Source of the DNA: Adenophora triphylla var. japonica
Lineage: Eukaryota; Streptophyta; Magnoliopsida; Asterales; Campanulaceae
Direction: 5' to 3'
Assembly: GCA_022495995.1 (NCBI GenBank)
Contig: JAFEMH010000752.1
Location: 186,001 to 250,000, forward strand
DNA length: 64,000 nt
The first letter of the stretch is position 1. Each line of letters begins with the position of its first letter. A program made the translations under genes and the position numbers. A model generated the notes under the pieces. It was not told where the DNA came from. It searched no databases and saw only the letters and a program-made list of their open reading frames with translations. Positions 33,360 through 45,296 of the stretch are shown here, piece after piece.

Positions 33360-35045
33360 TGTTGGATTTTGGGGTTACAAACGCAGCGGAAGACTTAAAA
33401 ATAACAACAAAACCCTAGCCCTATGATCCGTCTAACATGAATAGTTAAAACCATGAAATATAATTTACATACCTTATCGCGATTATGTTGGTCTTTCAAA
33501 ACGGATCTAGGATTCAAATCCTATTTGAATCGTTGAACAACCTTCAAATCTTTGAACCGTTGATGAAACTTGGATCTTCTCCTTGTTCTTTGCCTTGTGA
33601 AGAATCGATGATTGAAGGCTTCAAGCTTTTGGTGATTAACCTATCACCCTCTATCGGTGATCCACACTCGAACGGACCAAGAACAATTCTTGATTGATTG
33701 GTACATGATCTCAATTATTGAAAATGATTTTCAATAATCAATGGCAAAAAGGATTTTGATCTTTGATTCTAAGTCTAGATCTCAATTTTGTGTTTCATAA
33801 ACCCAAAATTACATGTGTTTTTGGCTGACCATAGCTCCTATTTATACCAAGTATAAATCCCTAACTTTTAGGGGAGAATCCTAGTCAAAAACCAAAACCA
33901 AATCAGCAAAAGAAAAGCAATACGGACTAAAATTAACCTCTGGCATGACTCGTCCCCAGGGGCACGAGTCGTGCCTTATGACCAATTAAGTCGTACGACT
34001 AAACATAACAGTTTTCCAGGTTGCCAAATCAACGGGGCACGAGTCGTGCCTGAGGGAACGAGTCGTGAGCACGACTCGTCCCACAGGGCATGAGTCGTCC
34101 CTATTTGCACACCCTCAGAAATTGTCGTCCCTTACAAAGGTACGAATTGAGCCAATGGGGCACGACTCGTCCCTTGAAACATCAGTCGTCCCCAGAGACC
34201 AGAATTCATCCTTTTAGCCATTTTTAATCCGTTCTTTTGTGTGTGACCCTTTAGGAATTATATTTTATGTTGGTAGTGATTTGAAACATCAATCTCACAA
34301 GACATAAGTGACTTCTAGCAAATCATTATGTCCACCCAATTAAATATAACATCAAAGCTTGATTTCTTGATAATCAAATGTCACAATCCCTTTATCCACG
34401 ATGTCCAATTGAACATGAGTCATGGTCTATGTCAACTCATTCCGTTCAATGCTTTCTCGATTCCGAATATGTTGATAATCCAAATGCATTTGATCTCTAT
34501 CAAATCACTTGAGTATGGCCATACATTTCATCAACACTATTCATCGAGGGACCCAAGAAAACATCTCTCTACATAAGAGGAACAAATCCCGTCTTGACTT
34601 ATCATTCTTTCCTACATGAATCCGATCATGCTAACATAGCCCTTATTGCTATCCGATTAAAGACAGCGTTAGACTATATTAAACGCAACGTTCATCATGT
34701 GGAAGACGATGATAATCTCAGGCACAAAGGATTCAATAACACGACTATCATGAGATTTAATCATGACAACAGACCATGTCATAAATCTCATAAGTAGGTC
34801 AAGTCCAGTACTCGTTCTCTAGCAAGTACCCATAAGTGTAATGTGCATCTCCATGCATATAATCATCTCCATGATTATCCATTACCAGCTTATACTAGTT
34901 ATTCACAACAACTAGGGACGCAGTTCAATATAATAAACATGTAAACATATAATGAACCAAATAATCTTTCTCTATAATAAACGATAAAGATGATACATAA
35001 TGGTTTAAGTTAAACATAACTAAATCCTAGGGCATTACACCAACA
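33360..35045 (-). repeat. 5' LTR of copia element F
   Basis: The LTR is about 1686 bp, with inverted ends TGTTGG...CCAACA. On the minus strand it starts TGTTGGTGTAATGCCC at 35045. A TATA box (GGTATAAATAGG) lies at 33849-33838. Upstream of it, 33942-34192 holds a cluster of imperfect palindromes such as GGCACGAGTCGTGCC (33961-33975, 34036-34050) and CACGACTCGTCCC. Candidate target duplication: cttct (35046-35050). Confidence 0.8.
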
Positions 35046-35344
35046 CTTCTCACCACTAAGACACGGGTGTACTCCTTATAACTGACCAAGAAAAATCTAT
35101 GAAAAGCAGATTGGCAAGGTTCAAAGTCGAGACTACGGCATAACACTATAAAGTCGGTCAAAAACCTCCCGACATTGGCTCCTATCATAGCGGGGACGGC
35201 CTACATGTCCTCTAAAAATTCACAGATAAATGGGTCAATGGGAAGATGAAGACCTAGTTTAAATTGCTTATAAAAAAAAGAAACGTGGTTCAAGCTGTAC
35301 AATTTTTTTTAAGGCATCCTTATCATGACAGGTGCACCGGGGAC

Positions 35345-36304
35345 CTAAGTTAGGCGGTATTCATCCCTAGACACTCCAAACTTGCCATGTAATTCTGGAA
35401 TCATGGGTTCCCCGACTCTAGCTTGACTGGGCCTAGGAGTGCCTGATCTACCCCCTTGGGACCTACCACGGCCTCTGGAACGACCACTAGCTCTGGCCCT
35501 CTCAACAAAAGCATATACAATTCTTCCAGATGGGGAAGGACCAGTTGAAGAGCATGCAGAACCTTGACCTCTTTCCGTCATAACTACATAATAAATAATG
35601 GGATCAGTTTTTAACAAAGGTATAATTAATGACGAGGACGAGGACGAGGAAGTATCCCTTCCCGTCTTACTCATTGATGTGGAGGAGAAATTCTCACCTA
35701 ACAATGGACGCTCCAGGTGATTGGCCTTAAGGTAGTACAAATTGATATGGTTGAGAATTTATGTCGAACCTTGGAACACCACCACATTGGGGGAGTCTAC
35801 ATTAAGACGGTCAATCCTAAACTGATTATGATAAGCAACGTCAGTCCTAGATGTTTGATACCTCGTCAAAATCATCCCAGTCTTATTCAAACTCACCATC
35901 ATCCATGGGCCATCAATACACCGGTAAATCCGAAAGTTTTGGGTGTGATAACAATATAAGGCATTTGGGTTGATTCTCCACGTCCTAGCCATGTCCTGGA
36001 ACTAATGAAAAATGGTTACGTTGGAAGTTTCTAGAGCCAAGGAACGGACAACAATGGCAGTTTCCAAGCTCAAGCAAAACCCAGGTGGAATTCGAACGCA
36101 AAATGCAAAAAAACAAAGTTATTTAAGGGAGAAATTACCTGTTTGATGATGTATATGTCAAAGGAAGGAACGATTTGGACTCAGATCTTCAGAAAATGAA
36201 CAAGAAATGCCACGAAAGCTTCAAGAAATTGCACCTTATTGGTCTCTCTAAAATGCAACAGTGATAAAAGATTGAAAATATTGAGGATTTTCCCTTTTAT
36301 ACCT
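35345..36304 (-). pseudogene. Unclassified decayed gene with possible promoter and intron
   Basis: I do not recognise the protein. On the minus strand there is a TATA-like TATAAAAG (36304-36297), a possible 5' exon ending AAACAG|GTAATTTC (intron from 36132), an acceptor TTCCAG near 36003, then an ATG at 35992: MARTWRINPNALYCYHTQNF. The frame continues with one in-frame TAA (about 35760) into NHINLYYLKANHLERPLLGEN, a serine run, and an Arg/Gly/Ser-rich tail (GRSRGRGRSQGGRSG), ending at 35345. The stop and lack of a known domain suggest a dead transposon gene or gene fragment. Confidence 0.35.
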
Positions 36305-37424
36305 AGATCCAAACGGGTACTGGTCGAATAAACGGGTGATCACGTATTCCAACTTTCACATTAAATGCCTTGGCGTGTTCCCGAGGCGAATGTCTCGTCA
36401 ATAATGGGCGCACCTACCAATGTGTAATAATCGACGGATAAATGATTGAACTGCCTCAAAATTCGAGAAGTCTCTTGGTATTCGTAAAACCGAGGACGAG
36501 CTACACTTCCTCCTCGGCACAGCCGAGCTAGGAAGTCAGGGCCATTGAACGGTATAAATCGAACACGGCCATGGGCCATAAAACGGGTAATGCCCAATTG
36601 ATTGAGCCCAATGAAAAATATGAATAAGTCTCAAATACGACATAGGAAATGGGCTTCCCTAAATATACTCGTCTTTCTCTCCTCGTCATATCACAATATG
36701 TCGACCTAGACATAGTGGAATAATCTTATGACTAGGACATAGATGTTAGGCTATTCCGACCAAGGCATATTCTTAAGTTGACTAGCACCAGGTCTACGCC
36801 AATAAGGCTACAATTGTGACAAGGGAAATGGACTTTCCTACCCTTGATCATCAATCGTACCCGACATAATATGCCGACCAGTGCACTATGTTGAGGGGCA
36901 GGCCTGCTAGCCATACGCAAAGAAGGCTTTTCTAATTCTATTACAATAAGGACATCATAGAATTCAGATATGAGTAGGATTTGACTCCTTATCTTTTCTA
37001 ACTTCCTACACAAAGTGGAACACTATCTACTACAACTATAAATTCAAGCTATAAAATCACAATTTTTGTGTAATGCATTCTTTTAATTTAAACTATTGTC
37101 AATTGATTTGCTATATAAAAAAAACAAATATTTAATGTCACGCCGGAGGCACTCCGGTGAAGCCCCGACTTAGTTTACGTGTTTATTCATCTTTTTCAGG
37201 CTATTCAAGCATACATCATACAATCTTTCTACTGTATTTGGGCTGATACGATGTTTTTGTTATGATCAATATATATTAATTGTTTTTCTTAATATATATG
37301 AAAAATATTAGAACAACCAGTATTTTAGGACTGAGTGAGTAAGAAATTTGACTAGTGAATTCCTACCTTGCAACGCTCCACTTGCAAGTTGCAACACACG
37401 GTTCATCATTGGCATTCCAACCTC
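36305..37424. other. AT-rich stretch without a supported gene
   Basis: Short minus-strand frames (36713-36361, 37013-36732) show no recognisable domain and may be further decay of the neighbouring unclassified element. Nothing else is seen. Confidence 0.4.
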
Positions 37425-37860
37425 CCTAGTTGTTGTTATTGTTTGTTGTTGTTGTTGTTGTTGTTTGTTGTTGTTGTTATTGTTGTTTTTGTTGTTGTTG
37501 TTGTTGTTGTTATCATTGTTGTTATCATTGTTGTTATTATTGTTATCATTGTTGTTATTATTGTTGTTATCATTGTTGTTATTATTGTTATCATTGTTGT
37601 CATTGTTGTTATCATTGTTGTTATCATTGTTGTTGTTATTGTTGTTATTATTGTTGTTGTCATTGTTGTTGTTGTTGTCATTGTTGTTGTGTGTTGTCGT
37701 TGTTGTTGTTGTTGTCGTTGTTTTTGTTATCGTCGTTGTTGTTGTTGTCGTCGTTGTTGTTGTCGCCATTGTTGTTGTCGTCATTGTTGTTGTTGTTGTC
37801 GTTGTCATTGTCGTTGTTGTTATTGTTGTTGTTGTTGTTATTATTATTATTATTTATAAA
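37425..37860. repeat. (GTT/ATT/GTC)n trinucleotide microsatellite
   Basis: About 430 bp of GTT-rich trinucleotides with regular ATT, CATT and GTC variants form local higher-order blocks (GTTGTTATCATT repeated, then GTTGTTGTCGTT). All overlapping reading frames (poly-Asn, poly-Leu, poly-Val) are artefacts. Confidence 0.95.
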
Positions 37861-38415
37861 ATTGAAGTTTTTTATTAATGAATATCTTAATTTATTATAG
37901 AAGCGACATTTAAAAATGCTAAAAATTGCATTTTGTTTGGTTTTAACCCTGACCTCTCATGTAAAAGGGGCAATATATGTCATTTTTAATAGAACTATTT
38001 GACAACCTCCCTTGTTATTAAATGCTCACCAAACACAAAGTATATTTTTAATAAAGATGTTTTTATTTTTCATTTTTATTTACAAAAGATATCTTGTTTT
38101 TTAAATTTGAATAGTTCAAATAAGTAAATATTAAAAATTTGTGTGAATAGATGTGATTCTAATGTTCATTAAGAAATAATAATAAAAATATATGACTAAA
38201 TTGATTGAAAGTCAAACTGAAATATTTTTACGAGACAAATGGAATATTTTGAGTATCATACTATTTCTCTATCAATAATTTGACTATCATAATGTTAAAA
38301 TAAAAAAGGAATGGGTTATTGTCACTCCATTTTTTATTTATCTATTACAATATTTATTAATTGACATTATTATTCTTTGACATTTAAGAAATTAATAAAA
38401 TATTTTAGGGAGATG
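37861..38415. other. AT-rich intergenic stretch
   Basis: No gene or clear repeat is seen. Confidence 0.5.
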
Positions 38416-38424
38416 CTATATTTA

Positions 38425-38859
38425 GAGTCGGTCTGGGGAGAAACGCGTTTCTCCGTCGCGTATGGAGAAACGGGGCAACTTTTGTCGCGCGACATACTTA
38501 GCCAGTTTCTGGATATCCTTTCCAAAGCTTCTGGATATCCAGAACATTGAATATGGATATCCAGAAGCTTTGGAAAGGATATCCAGAAACCAAATATTTT
38601 TTCTGGATATCCTTTCCAAAGCTTCTAGATATCCAGAACAATGAATATGGATATCCAGAAGCTTTGGAAAGGATATCCAGAAACCAAATATTTTTTTTGA
38701 TATCCTTTCCAAAGCTTCTGGATATCCATATTCAATGTTCTGGATACCCAGAACTGATGAAAGTGTTATCCAGTTGTTGTTGCTAAGTATGTCGCGCGAC
38801 AAACGTTGCTCCGTTTCTCCATAAGCGACGGAGAAACGCGTTTCTCCCCAGATTTTAGC
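38425..38859. mobile_element. Mutator-type MITE with 9-bp target duplication
   Basis: CTATATTTA flanks both ends (38416-38424 and 38860-38868), a 9-bp duplication typical of Mutator-like elements. Inside are long, nearly perfect inverted repeats of about 70 bp (TCTGGGGAGAAACGCGTTTC ... and the reverse, through TTTGTCGCGCGACATACTTAGC). The core is built from a unit of about 93 bp containing CTGGATATCCTTTCCAAAGC and its inverse, repeated, so the whole element can fold on itself. It encodes no protein. Confidence 0.85.
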
Positions 38860-38921
38860 CTATATTTAATACAAATTTTGTTTATGCACAACCTCTCCTA
38901 ATTAATATTTGATCAATTATG

Positions 38922-39435
38922 TGATGGAATTAATTATACATAAATCCTAGAATGATGCGGAATATTTATTTTAGGACAATCATTCTTTAAGTTATCAAAG
39001 ATTATGAAACGATAGACAAACCTGAATCCATAGCAATATTTGAAGAATACTTGATGAAGACTTGATGAACGATTATTGCCTTCCAATTGATCCTTAGGGT
39101 TCTTAGAATTCAGATAACAATGGGAATCAAGAGAATAAAACCTAGGTAGGTTAATTGGGGACCATAACCCTATATTTATAATGACCTAGTATGTTAGCCA
39201 GCCCATCATAGATTAACAACTAGGCCCCTTAGGTATCTACACATATTAACTGTAGATCCCATACTTATAAAAGATGACTTGGGCCCCCTTTAACTTTAGT
39301 AGATCACTTTATTAGGCCTAAATACTTTAATATTTAATGTGACATATACAATTACTTATAGTGCACATACGTCTATGTGCCCAAAGACTTTATTTATTAT
39401 ACTAGTATATGTAAAGTCCATAAAATATTCCAACA
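38922..39435 (-). repeat. 3' LTR of element G
   Basis: The LTR is 514 bp, with TATA sequence TATAAATATA at 39180-39171. It is nearly identical to the 5' LTR once the MITE there is removed (about 516 bp), which indicates a fairly recent insertion. Confidence 0.9.
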
Positions 39436-39844
39436 ATCTCCCACTTGGACTTACGCATGTACATAGTATAATACCTTAGTTTAATTGCATATCACATTAT
39501 AAACCTTAACAGCAATGCTTTACCAAATTGTGTCATCTTAAACCAATCCAGTCCATTAGTCAAATCAACATGAGGATCAAAGAGGTTTTCGTCACTATTA
39601 GCGCAACTAGACCCATCAGTGGTCACATATATTAACTCAACTAAATGACATGGATCAAGTATGGATGTGTAGCATGGAATAACATGTAATGTGATCTTCA
39701 CATGTCTATTCTCAACTGGTTCAACCTTATTTTGAGATCAACCAAATATTCAGAGTGCAAAATAACTTTATTAACCAAAACTGAAAAAACCAAATATACT
39801 TATAACAATAAATGTAAGAGCAAAATACAAAACTCTCACTCAAT

Positions 39845-41714
39845 CTAAGCATACTCTAGTGATATAACACCCATACAAGCAGTGTGCTCGTGAAAAACCT
39901 TCGGTGTTACACCCTTAGTAAGCGGATCCGCGACCATGGAGTTAGTCCCAATATGCTCAATACAAATCTGTCCACTCTGAATCAGTTCCTTAACATTAAG
40001 ATACTTAATGTCTACTCCCTCCGTCCCACGTTAGTTGAGACTAACTTTTTGGGCACACCAATTAAGGAAAATGAATAAGATAATGAAAATGTGTGGTAGA
40101 AAATGAAGAGAGAGAATGAGTGGAGTTAATAGTAGGTTGGTTGAATAAATTGTATGGTGGAAATGAAGAGAGAGAATGTGTGGATGGGGTAGGGTGAATA
40201 TAAAATATTAAAATTTTTGCCATTTTGGACAGTTTCAACTAACGTGGGACGGCCCAAAAGGGAAAGAAGTCTCAACTAACGTGGGACGGAGGGAGTATGT
40301 GCTTAGACTTAGACGAGCTCTTGTTGTTATTAGAATACATAACTGCCGACTTATTATCACAAAATAACTTTAATGGCCTATCAACGCCATCTAATATGCG
40401 CAGCCCAGTGATAAAATTTCGCAACTAAATTGCGTGATTTGATGCCTCATAACACGCCACAAACTCTGCCTCCATCGTAGAAGTAGCAACAAGTGTCTGC
40501 TTAACACTCTTCCAAGAAATTGCTCCTCCACAAAGTAGATAAACGTAGCCCGAAGTAGACTTACGACTATCTTGGCATCCCGCAAAGTCGGAATCCGAAT
40601 ACCCAATGATCTCAAGTCTATCCGACTTTCTGTAAGTGAGCATATAATCCTTTGTTCTCTGTAAATAACGCATGACCTTCTTGGCTGCTATCCAATGATC
40701 CTTTCCAGGATTGCTAAGGTATCTGCCTAAAACACCAACTATGAATGCTAGGTCTGGGCGAGTATAAACCTGAGCATACATCAAGCTCCCTATAGCCGAA
40801 GCATAAGGGATGCTATTCATTTCCTTAGATTCAATCTCATTCTCGGGGCACTGAGCAAGATTGAATTTGTCACCTTTAGCTACTGGGGTGTCACTCATTT
40901 TACAATCCTGCATGCCAAATCTCTTAAGTACCTTATCGATGTAACTCTTTTGTGACAATCCAAGAATACCTCGAGAACGATCTCTGTGTATTTGAATTCC
41001 TAATACAAAAGATGCATCTCCCAGATCTTTCATCTCAAATTTCATTGAGAGAAATCTCTTAGTTTCATGCAGTAAGTCCGTATCATTTGTGAATAGTAGA
41101 ATGTCATCCACATATAAAATCAGAAAAATATATTTACTCCCACTGAACTTGTGGTAGACACAATCATTAACTGTATTTGTCGTGAAACCAAATGACAATA
41201 CAACTTGATAAAATTTGTAATACCACTGACGGGATGCTTGTTTGAGTCCATAGATGGATTTCTTGAGTTTGCATACCATATCCTTTGAATCTTTTGAAAC
41301 CAAGGTTTCTGGTTGCACCATATAAATTGTTTCTTCAATGTCTCCATTAAGAAACGCAGTCTTAACGTCCATCTGATGTAACTCTAGGTCATAATGTGCC
41401 ACTAATGCCATAATGATTCTAAAAGAGTCTTTCGAAGAAATCGGAGATAAAGTCTCTTTATAATCTATTCCTTCTTTCTGAGTAAATCCCTTAGCGACAA
41501 GACGTACCTTATGTCTTTCCGCATTGCCCTGTGAATCCCTTTTGGTTTTAAATATCCATTTGCAATCAATATGTTTCACTCCTTCTGGCAATGGGACAAG
41601 ATCCCATACATCATTGTCTTTCATTGATTTAATCTCATCATCCATAGCATCTATCCACTTTTGAGAGTTAGAACTACCAATGGCCTCATGAAAGTTGATT
41701 GGATCATCTTCCAA
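39845..41714 (-). pseudogene. RT and RNase H of element G, split by a MITE
   Basis: RT: WIFKTKRDSQGNAERHKVRLVAKG begins the conserved part (written here only as a landmark in two halves: WIFKTKRDSQG and RHKVRLVAKG), DVKTAFLNGD, YGLKQASRQWY, catalytic YVDDILLF (about 41105). RNase H: YSDSDFAGCQDSRKSTSGY, STMEAEFVA, then LFCDNKSAV (about 40335). A TAG follows ASNHAI at 40425. The frame KSKHI|DIKYLNVKEL is interrupted at 40295/40015 by a Stowaway. It ends ADPLTKGVTPKVF...LEYA with the stop at 39847-39845. Confidence 0.85.
40015..40295. mobile_element. Stowaway MITE inside the RNase H of element G
   Basis: 281 bp with terminal inverted repeats CTCCCTCCGTCCCACGTTAG and TA duplication (40013-40014, 40296-40297). 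It splits the RNase H frame between KSKHI and DIKYL, so it landed after G did. Confidence 0.9.
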
Positions 41715-41725
41715 TTGACCAATGT

Positions 41726-42852
41726 CTACCTCTTATTTAGAAATACCAAGTAATCATCTGAAATGGCACTTCGTCTCTCTCTAGTGGATCTTCTTAAAGG
41801 CACTTGTTCTTGAGGTTGTTGATCCTGTTCCTTATGGACAACTAGAGGGATATTGACAATGTCTTCTTGATCCAAATTTTGTTCTTGAACCACATCAAGA
41901 TTGAGATCCAAATCATGGTCAAGGACAATTGTAGGAAGAGGAATGGTAACCGGAACCTCTTCAAAGACAAAATCATCTCTAACTTGTCCCCCCACAAGCT
42001 CAACATCCTCAAAGAATTGAGCATTTCCCGTGTCAAAAAAGTTTCTGAATTTGGGATTGTAAAATTTAAAGCCCCTTGACCTTTCAGTGTAACCAACAAA
42101 GTAACTACTAACAGTCCTTGAGTCCATCTTCTTTTCATTAGGCCTGTAAGGCCTAGCCTCAGCCGGACATCCCCAGATGTGTAAATGCCTTAATACAGGT
42201 TTCTTTCCTGTCCATAGTTCATAAGGGGTTTTGTTAGCAGCCTTTGTGGGTACCCTGTTAAGGAGATAAACTGCAATCTTTAATGCCTCTCCCCAGAGTG
42301 AGTCTGGTAAAGTAGTATGACTAACCATACTTCTCACCATTTCCTGTAAAGTTCGATTTCGTCTTTCAGCAACACCATTCATGCTAGGTTTGCCTGGCAT
42401 GGTGTACTGGTGTACTGAGGGACGATACCGCACTCCTCTAGGTATTTAGCAAAAGGCCCAGGACGTTGTTCACCTGATCCGTCATTTCTGCCATAGTATT
42501 TACCACCAAGGTCAGATTTGACTTTCTTTATTGTTTTGCCATGTTGATTTTCAAGCTCGGCCTTAAACTTTTTGAACATATCCAATGCCTGTGACTTTTC
42601 ATGGATCAAATATAGGTAACCATAACGAGAGTAATCGTCTATGAATGTAATGAAATATTCTTGAACATTCCACGAGGGTGTAGGAAATGGTCCACATATA
42701 TCCGTATGAATTAATTCCAAAACATTCTTAGCTCTCTCAGCTTTTAATTTGCTTTTGTCTGTTTGTTTTCCCTTAATACACTCAACACATATTTAATAAT
42801 CTGATTTGTCAAGTGTTTCAATAATTTCGTCTGACACAAGCCTTTGCATTCT
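41726..42852 (-). pseudogene. Integrase of element G
   Basis: Zinc-finger remnant around ICVECIKGKQ (about 42780) with a stop nearby. First catalytic Asp in HTDICGPFPTPSW, second in VKSDLGGKYYG (usual Arg-Gly-Gly-Glu changed), Glu in [10 protein letters not shown] (about 42370). The C-terminal part includes [20 protein letters not shown] and ends after [12 protein letters not shown]. The frame changes near 42400-42430, so two pieces overlap (42720-42379 and 42433-41726). The stop at 42853 separates it from gag-protease. Confidence 0.8.
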
Positions 42853-44139
42853 CTATTTTGATATATGTCCTAATCGCTTGTGCCATAATGTCATGGAATT
42901 ATTGTTAGTAAATTGGCATTTAGTACCACGTGTTTCCGCATGCAGGTTTTCATGATATGAAGCAACAGTATCCAACATATAAAGATTATCATAAACCGAC
43001 AAAGTACTAGATCCAATAAACTTAGAATTATACGAGAAACAACATTCACCATTTGCAAATGAACAAGTAAATCCTTCTTTGTCCAAAACTGAAATTGAAA
43101 CCAAATTCTGTCTAAAAGACGGTACCACATGTGTCTCATACAAATCTAAATAAAATCCAGACTTTAATAATAATCTAAAAGTTTCGATTGCTTCAACTTC
43201 AATAGAATTGTCGTTCCCCACATAGATGAATCTTTCAGCATCACTTGGCTTTCGGCAGTTCAGGCAACCCTGCATAGACACACTGATGTGAGTAGAAGAA
43301 CAAGAATCTAACCACCAAGTATGTCTAGGCACTGAAACCAAATTAACCTCAGAACAAACAAAAGCAAGAGATATACCTTTCTTTACACGCCATGCGTGAT
43401 ATTTAGGGCAATCTCTCTTCATATGATCCATTTCCTTACAGAAAAAACAACCTGGATCCTTATCTTGTCCCTTGGACGTTGACGTTGCTAAATCCTTAGC
43501 TTGTCCCTTTGATACTTTATGTTGCTTTTTCTTTGGCTCATTGACCGCAGTTTCTTTAGCCTTCCTTTTCTTGTTATAGCCCGAAGAGGAAGCCGCAAAG
43601 TGAGCACTCTCAGTCTTTTCAGACTTTAACCTTGATTCCTCTTGCACACACAATGAAATGAACTCATTAAGAGTCCACTTTTCCTTCTGGCAATTGAATG
43701 TTACTTCAAATTGCCCAAACTGTGGTGGAAGAGAGATCATAACCATATGAACAAGCATGTCATCCGACAGCTCGAACTTGAGAGCCTTAAGTTTAGATGC
43801 CAAATTGGCCATCTCCATAACGTACTCACGCACGTTCCCTTTACCTTTATACCTCATGACAACAAGATTACGCAAAAGAGTGCTTGTTTCTGCCCTTTTA
43901 TTCTTAGCAAAACGCTTTTCAAGCTCTGTAAGGAACGTCATTGCAACTTTCTCATCATCTATATCGCCTCTGAATGATTCTGGGATGCTTTTCTTCATGA
44001 TCATAAGACACATGCGATTTGAGCGTTCCCACTTTTTCATATCCTTCTTAGCTTGAGATGTACTCGTGCTAGTCAGGTCAGCAGATTTTGGCTCCCTGAG
44101 TGCAAGGTCTAGATCCATAACTCCCAGAACAATCAACAC
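42853..44139 (-). pseudogene. gag and protease of element G
   Basis: Gag includes KKWERSNRMCLMIMKKSIPE, a capsid domain (LLRNLVVMRYKGKGNVREYV, LPPQFGQFEVTFNCQKEKW) and one zinc knuckle CFFCKEMDHMKRDCPKYH (about 43460-43410). Protease: WWLDSCSSTHIS (about 43300), in which the usual Asp-Ser-Gly is Asp-Ser-Cys. The pre-integrase LWHKRLGHISK follows and the frame stops at 42853. The N-terminus may extend a little upstream into a broken stretch (44140-44200). Confidence 0.8.
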
Positions 44140-45282
44140 ATTTTCTTTCTAGCTCTTAAAATTCATCCCATTCAGCATGGAAATCGAGTTGATGTTAGCA
44201 GATACATTAGAAGCTGATGAATTAACTGAATAAAGAACAAAAATAAAACAAATAAGCTCACATATAACTTTAAGCAGATAAATGTTTGAAATTAAAATTA
44301 TCCCATTACAAAAAAATCGATGCAACATTAATTTTAATCTTTGGATAGAAAATTAACTTGCAAGTGATTTTCTTGATGTAGAAATCAAATATTAACAATA
44401 AAATCCTGTCAAATATCAAGCCTTTCTTTGGATCGACTTAATATTCACATGGACACTTAATAACTGTTACATATTTATCTCCACAAACGAATTTGAATTT
44501 CTGCCAAATAATAGCCTTCCTTTGGGCCGACCATTACCCGCATGAAAAAACAAACACGCTAATAAAAAAAACTTTAAATAATCATGTATTTTAAATTAAA
44601 AAATTTCATAGGAGAGGTTACTTTGGTAACATGCTACGTAAATTTAATAACATAAAATACAAGATGTGTTCGAATACACGAACCCAAAGTAATTTCAAAC
44701 ATGGGCATAACTTAAACATTATTATTGAAATTTAAAATTATTAAGTCCATAATAATAATTTCAATAAATAATATTTACTTAATCCAAATAACACATAATT
44801 ATTACAAACCAAAAATAAAACACAATACATATGTCCCCAATCTGAGCTTCCCCTATGGCAATAAGGTGGGGAACAAACAATTCCTTAGCCAATTGATGAC
44901 CACCAGAAGCAGCCTTAGAATGAACCGAATCAACTTGCTTTCTCCTCACCAAACTTGAAATCCCCATTAATTGTTTCCTCCCTCCTCCTCCTCCTCCTTG
45001 TTTTGAATCAGATTCAAAACCCATATAACATAACCCAATCGATGATTTATTGGATAAAATTTCTAAAGATTTTTATGAACCTGCCCGCGTTTTCCCAAAG
45101 GGTTGTCAGATTTCTGGAGATTCGATTGTGGTAACCCTTTTCTTGGGAAAGAGAAAGCGGGCGGGCAAATTCCGTGAAGCAATTTGTAATTTTCTTTAAA
45201 TCATGTTTTAGTTTCTGGTATTAAATCATAAACAGCATAATCAATTCGATCCAAATAATCCCAACAACAAAGCAAGATTACG
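44140..45282 (-). other. Leader of element G
   Basis: AT-rich sequence between gag and the primer binding site, with no supported gene. A short Gly-rich frame (GGGGGGRKQ) around 44985 comes from a (CTC)n run. Confidence 0.55.
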
Positions 45283-45294
45283 GCTCTGATACCA
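45283..45294 (-). promoter_or_regulatory. Primer binding site of element G
   Basis: TGGTATCAGAGC on the minus strand, two bases from the 5' LTR: initiator tRNA-Met type. Confidence 0.9.
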
Positions 45295-45296
45295 CT

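Noticed and set aside
37308..37878. Long poly-Asn, poly-Leu and poly-Val reading frames
   Set aside because: They are translations of a GTT/ATT microsatellite in several frames.
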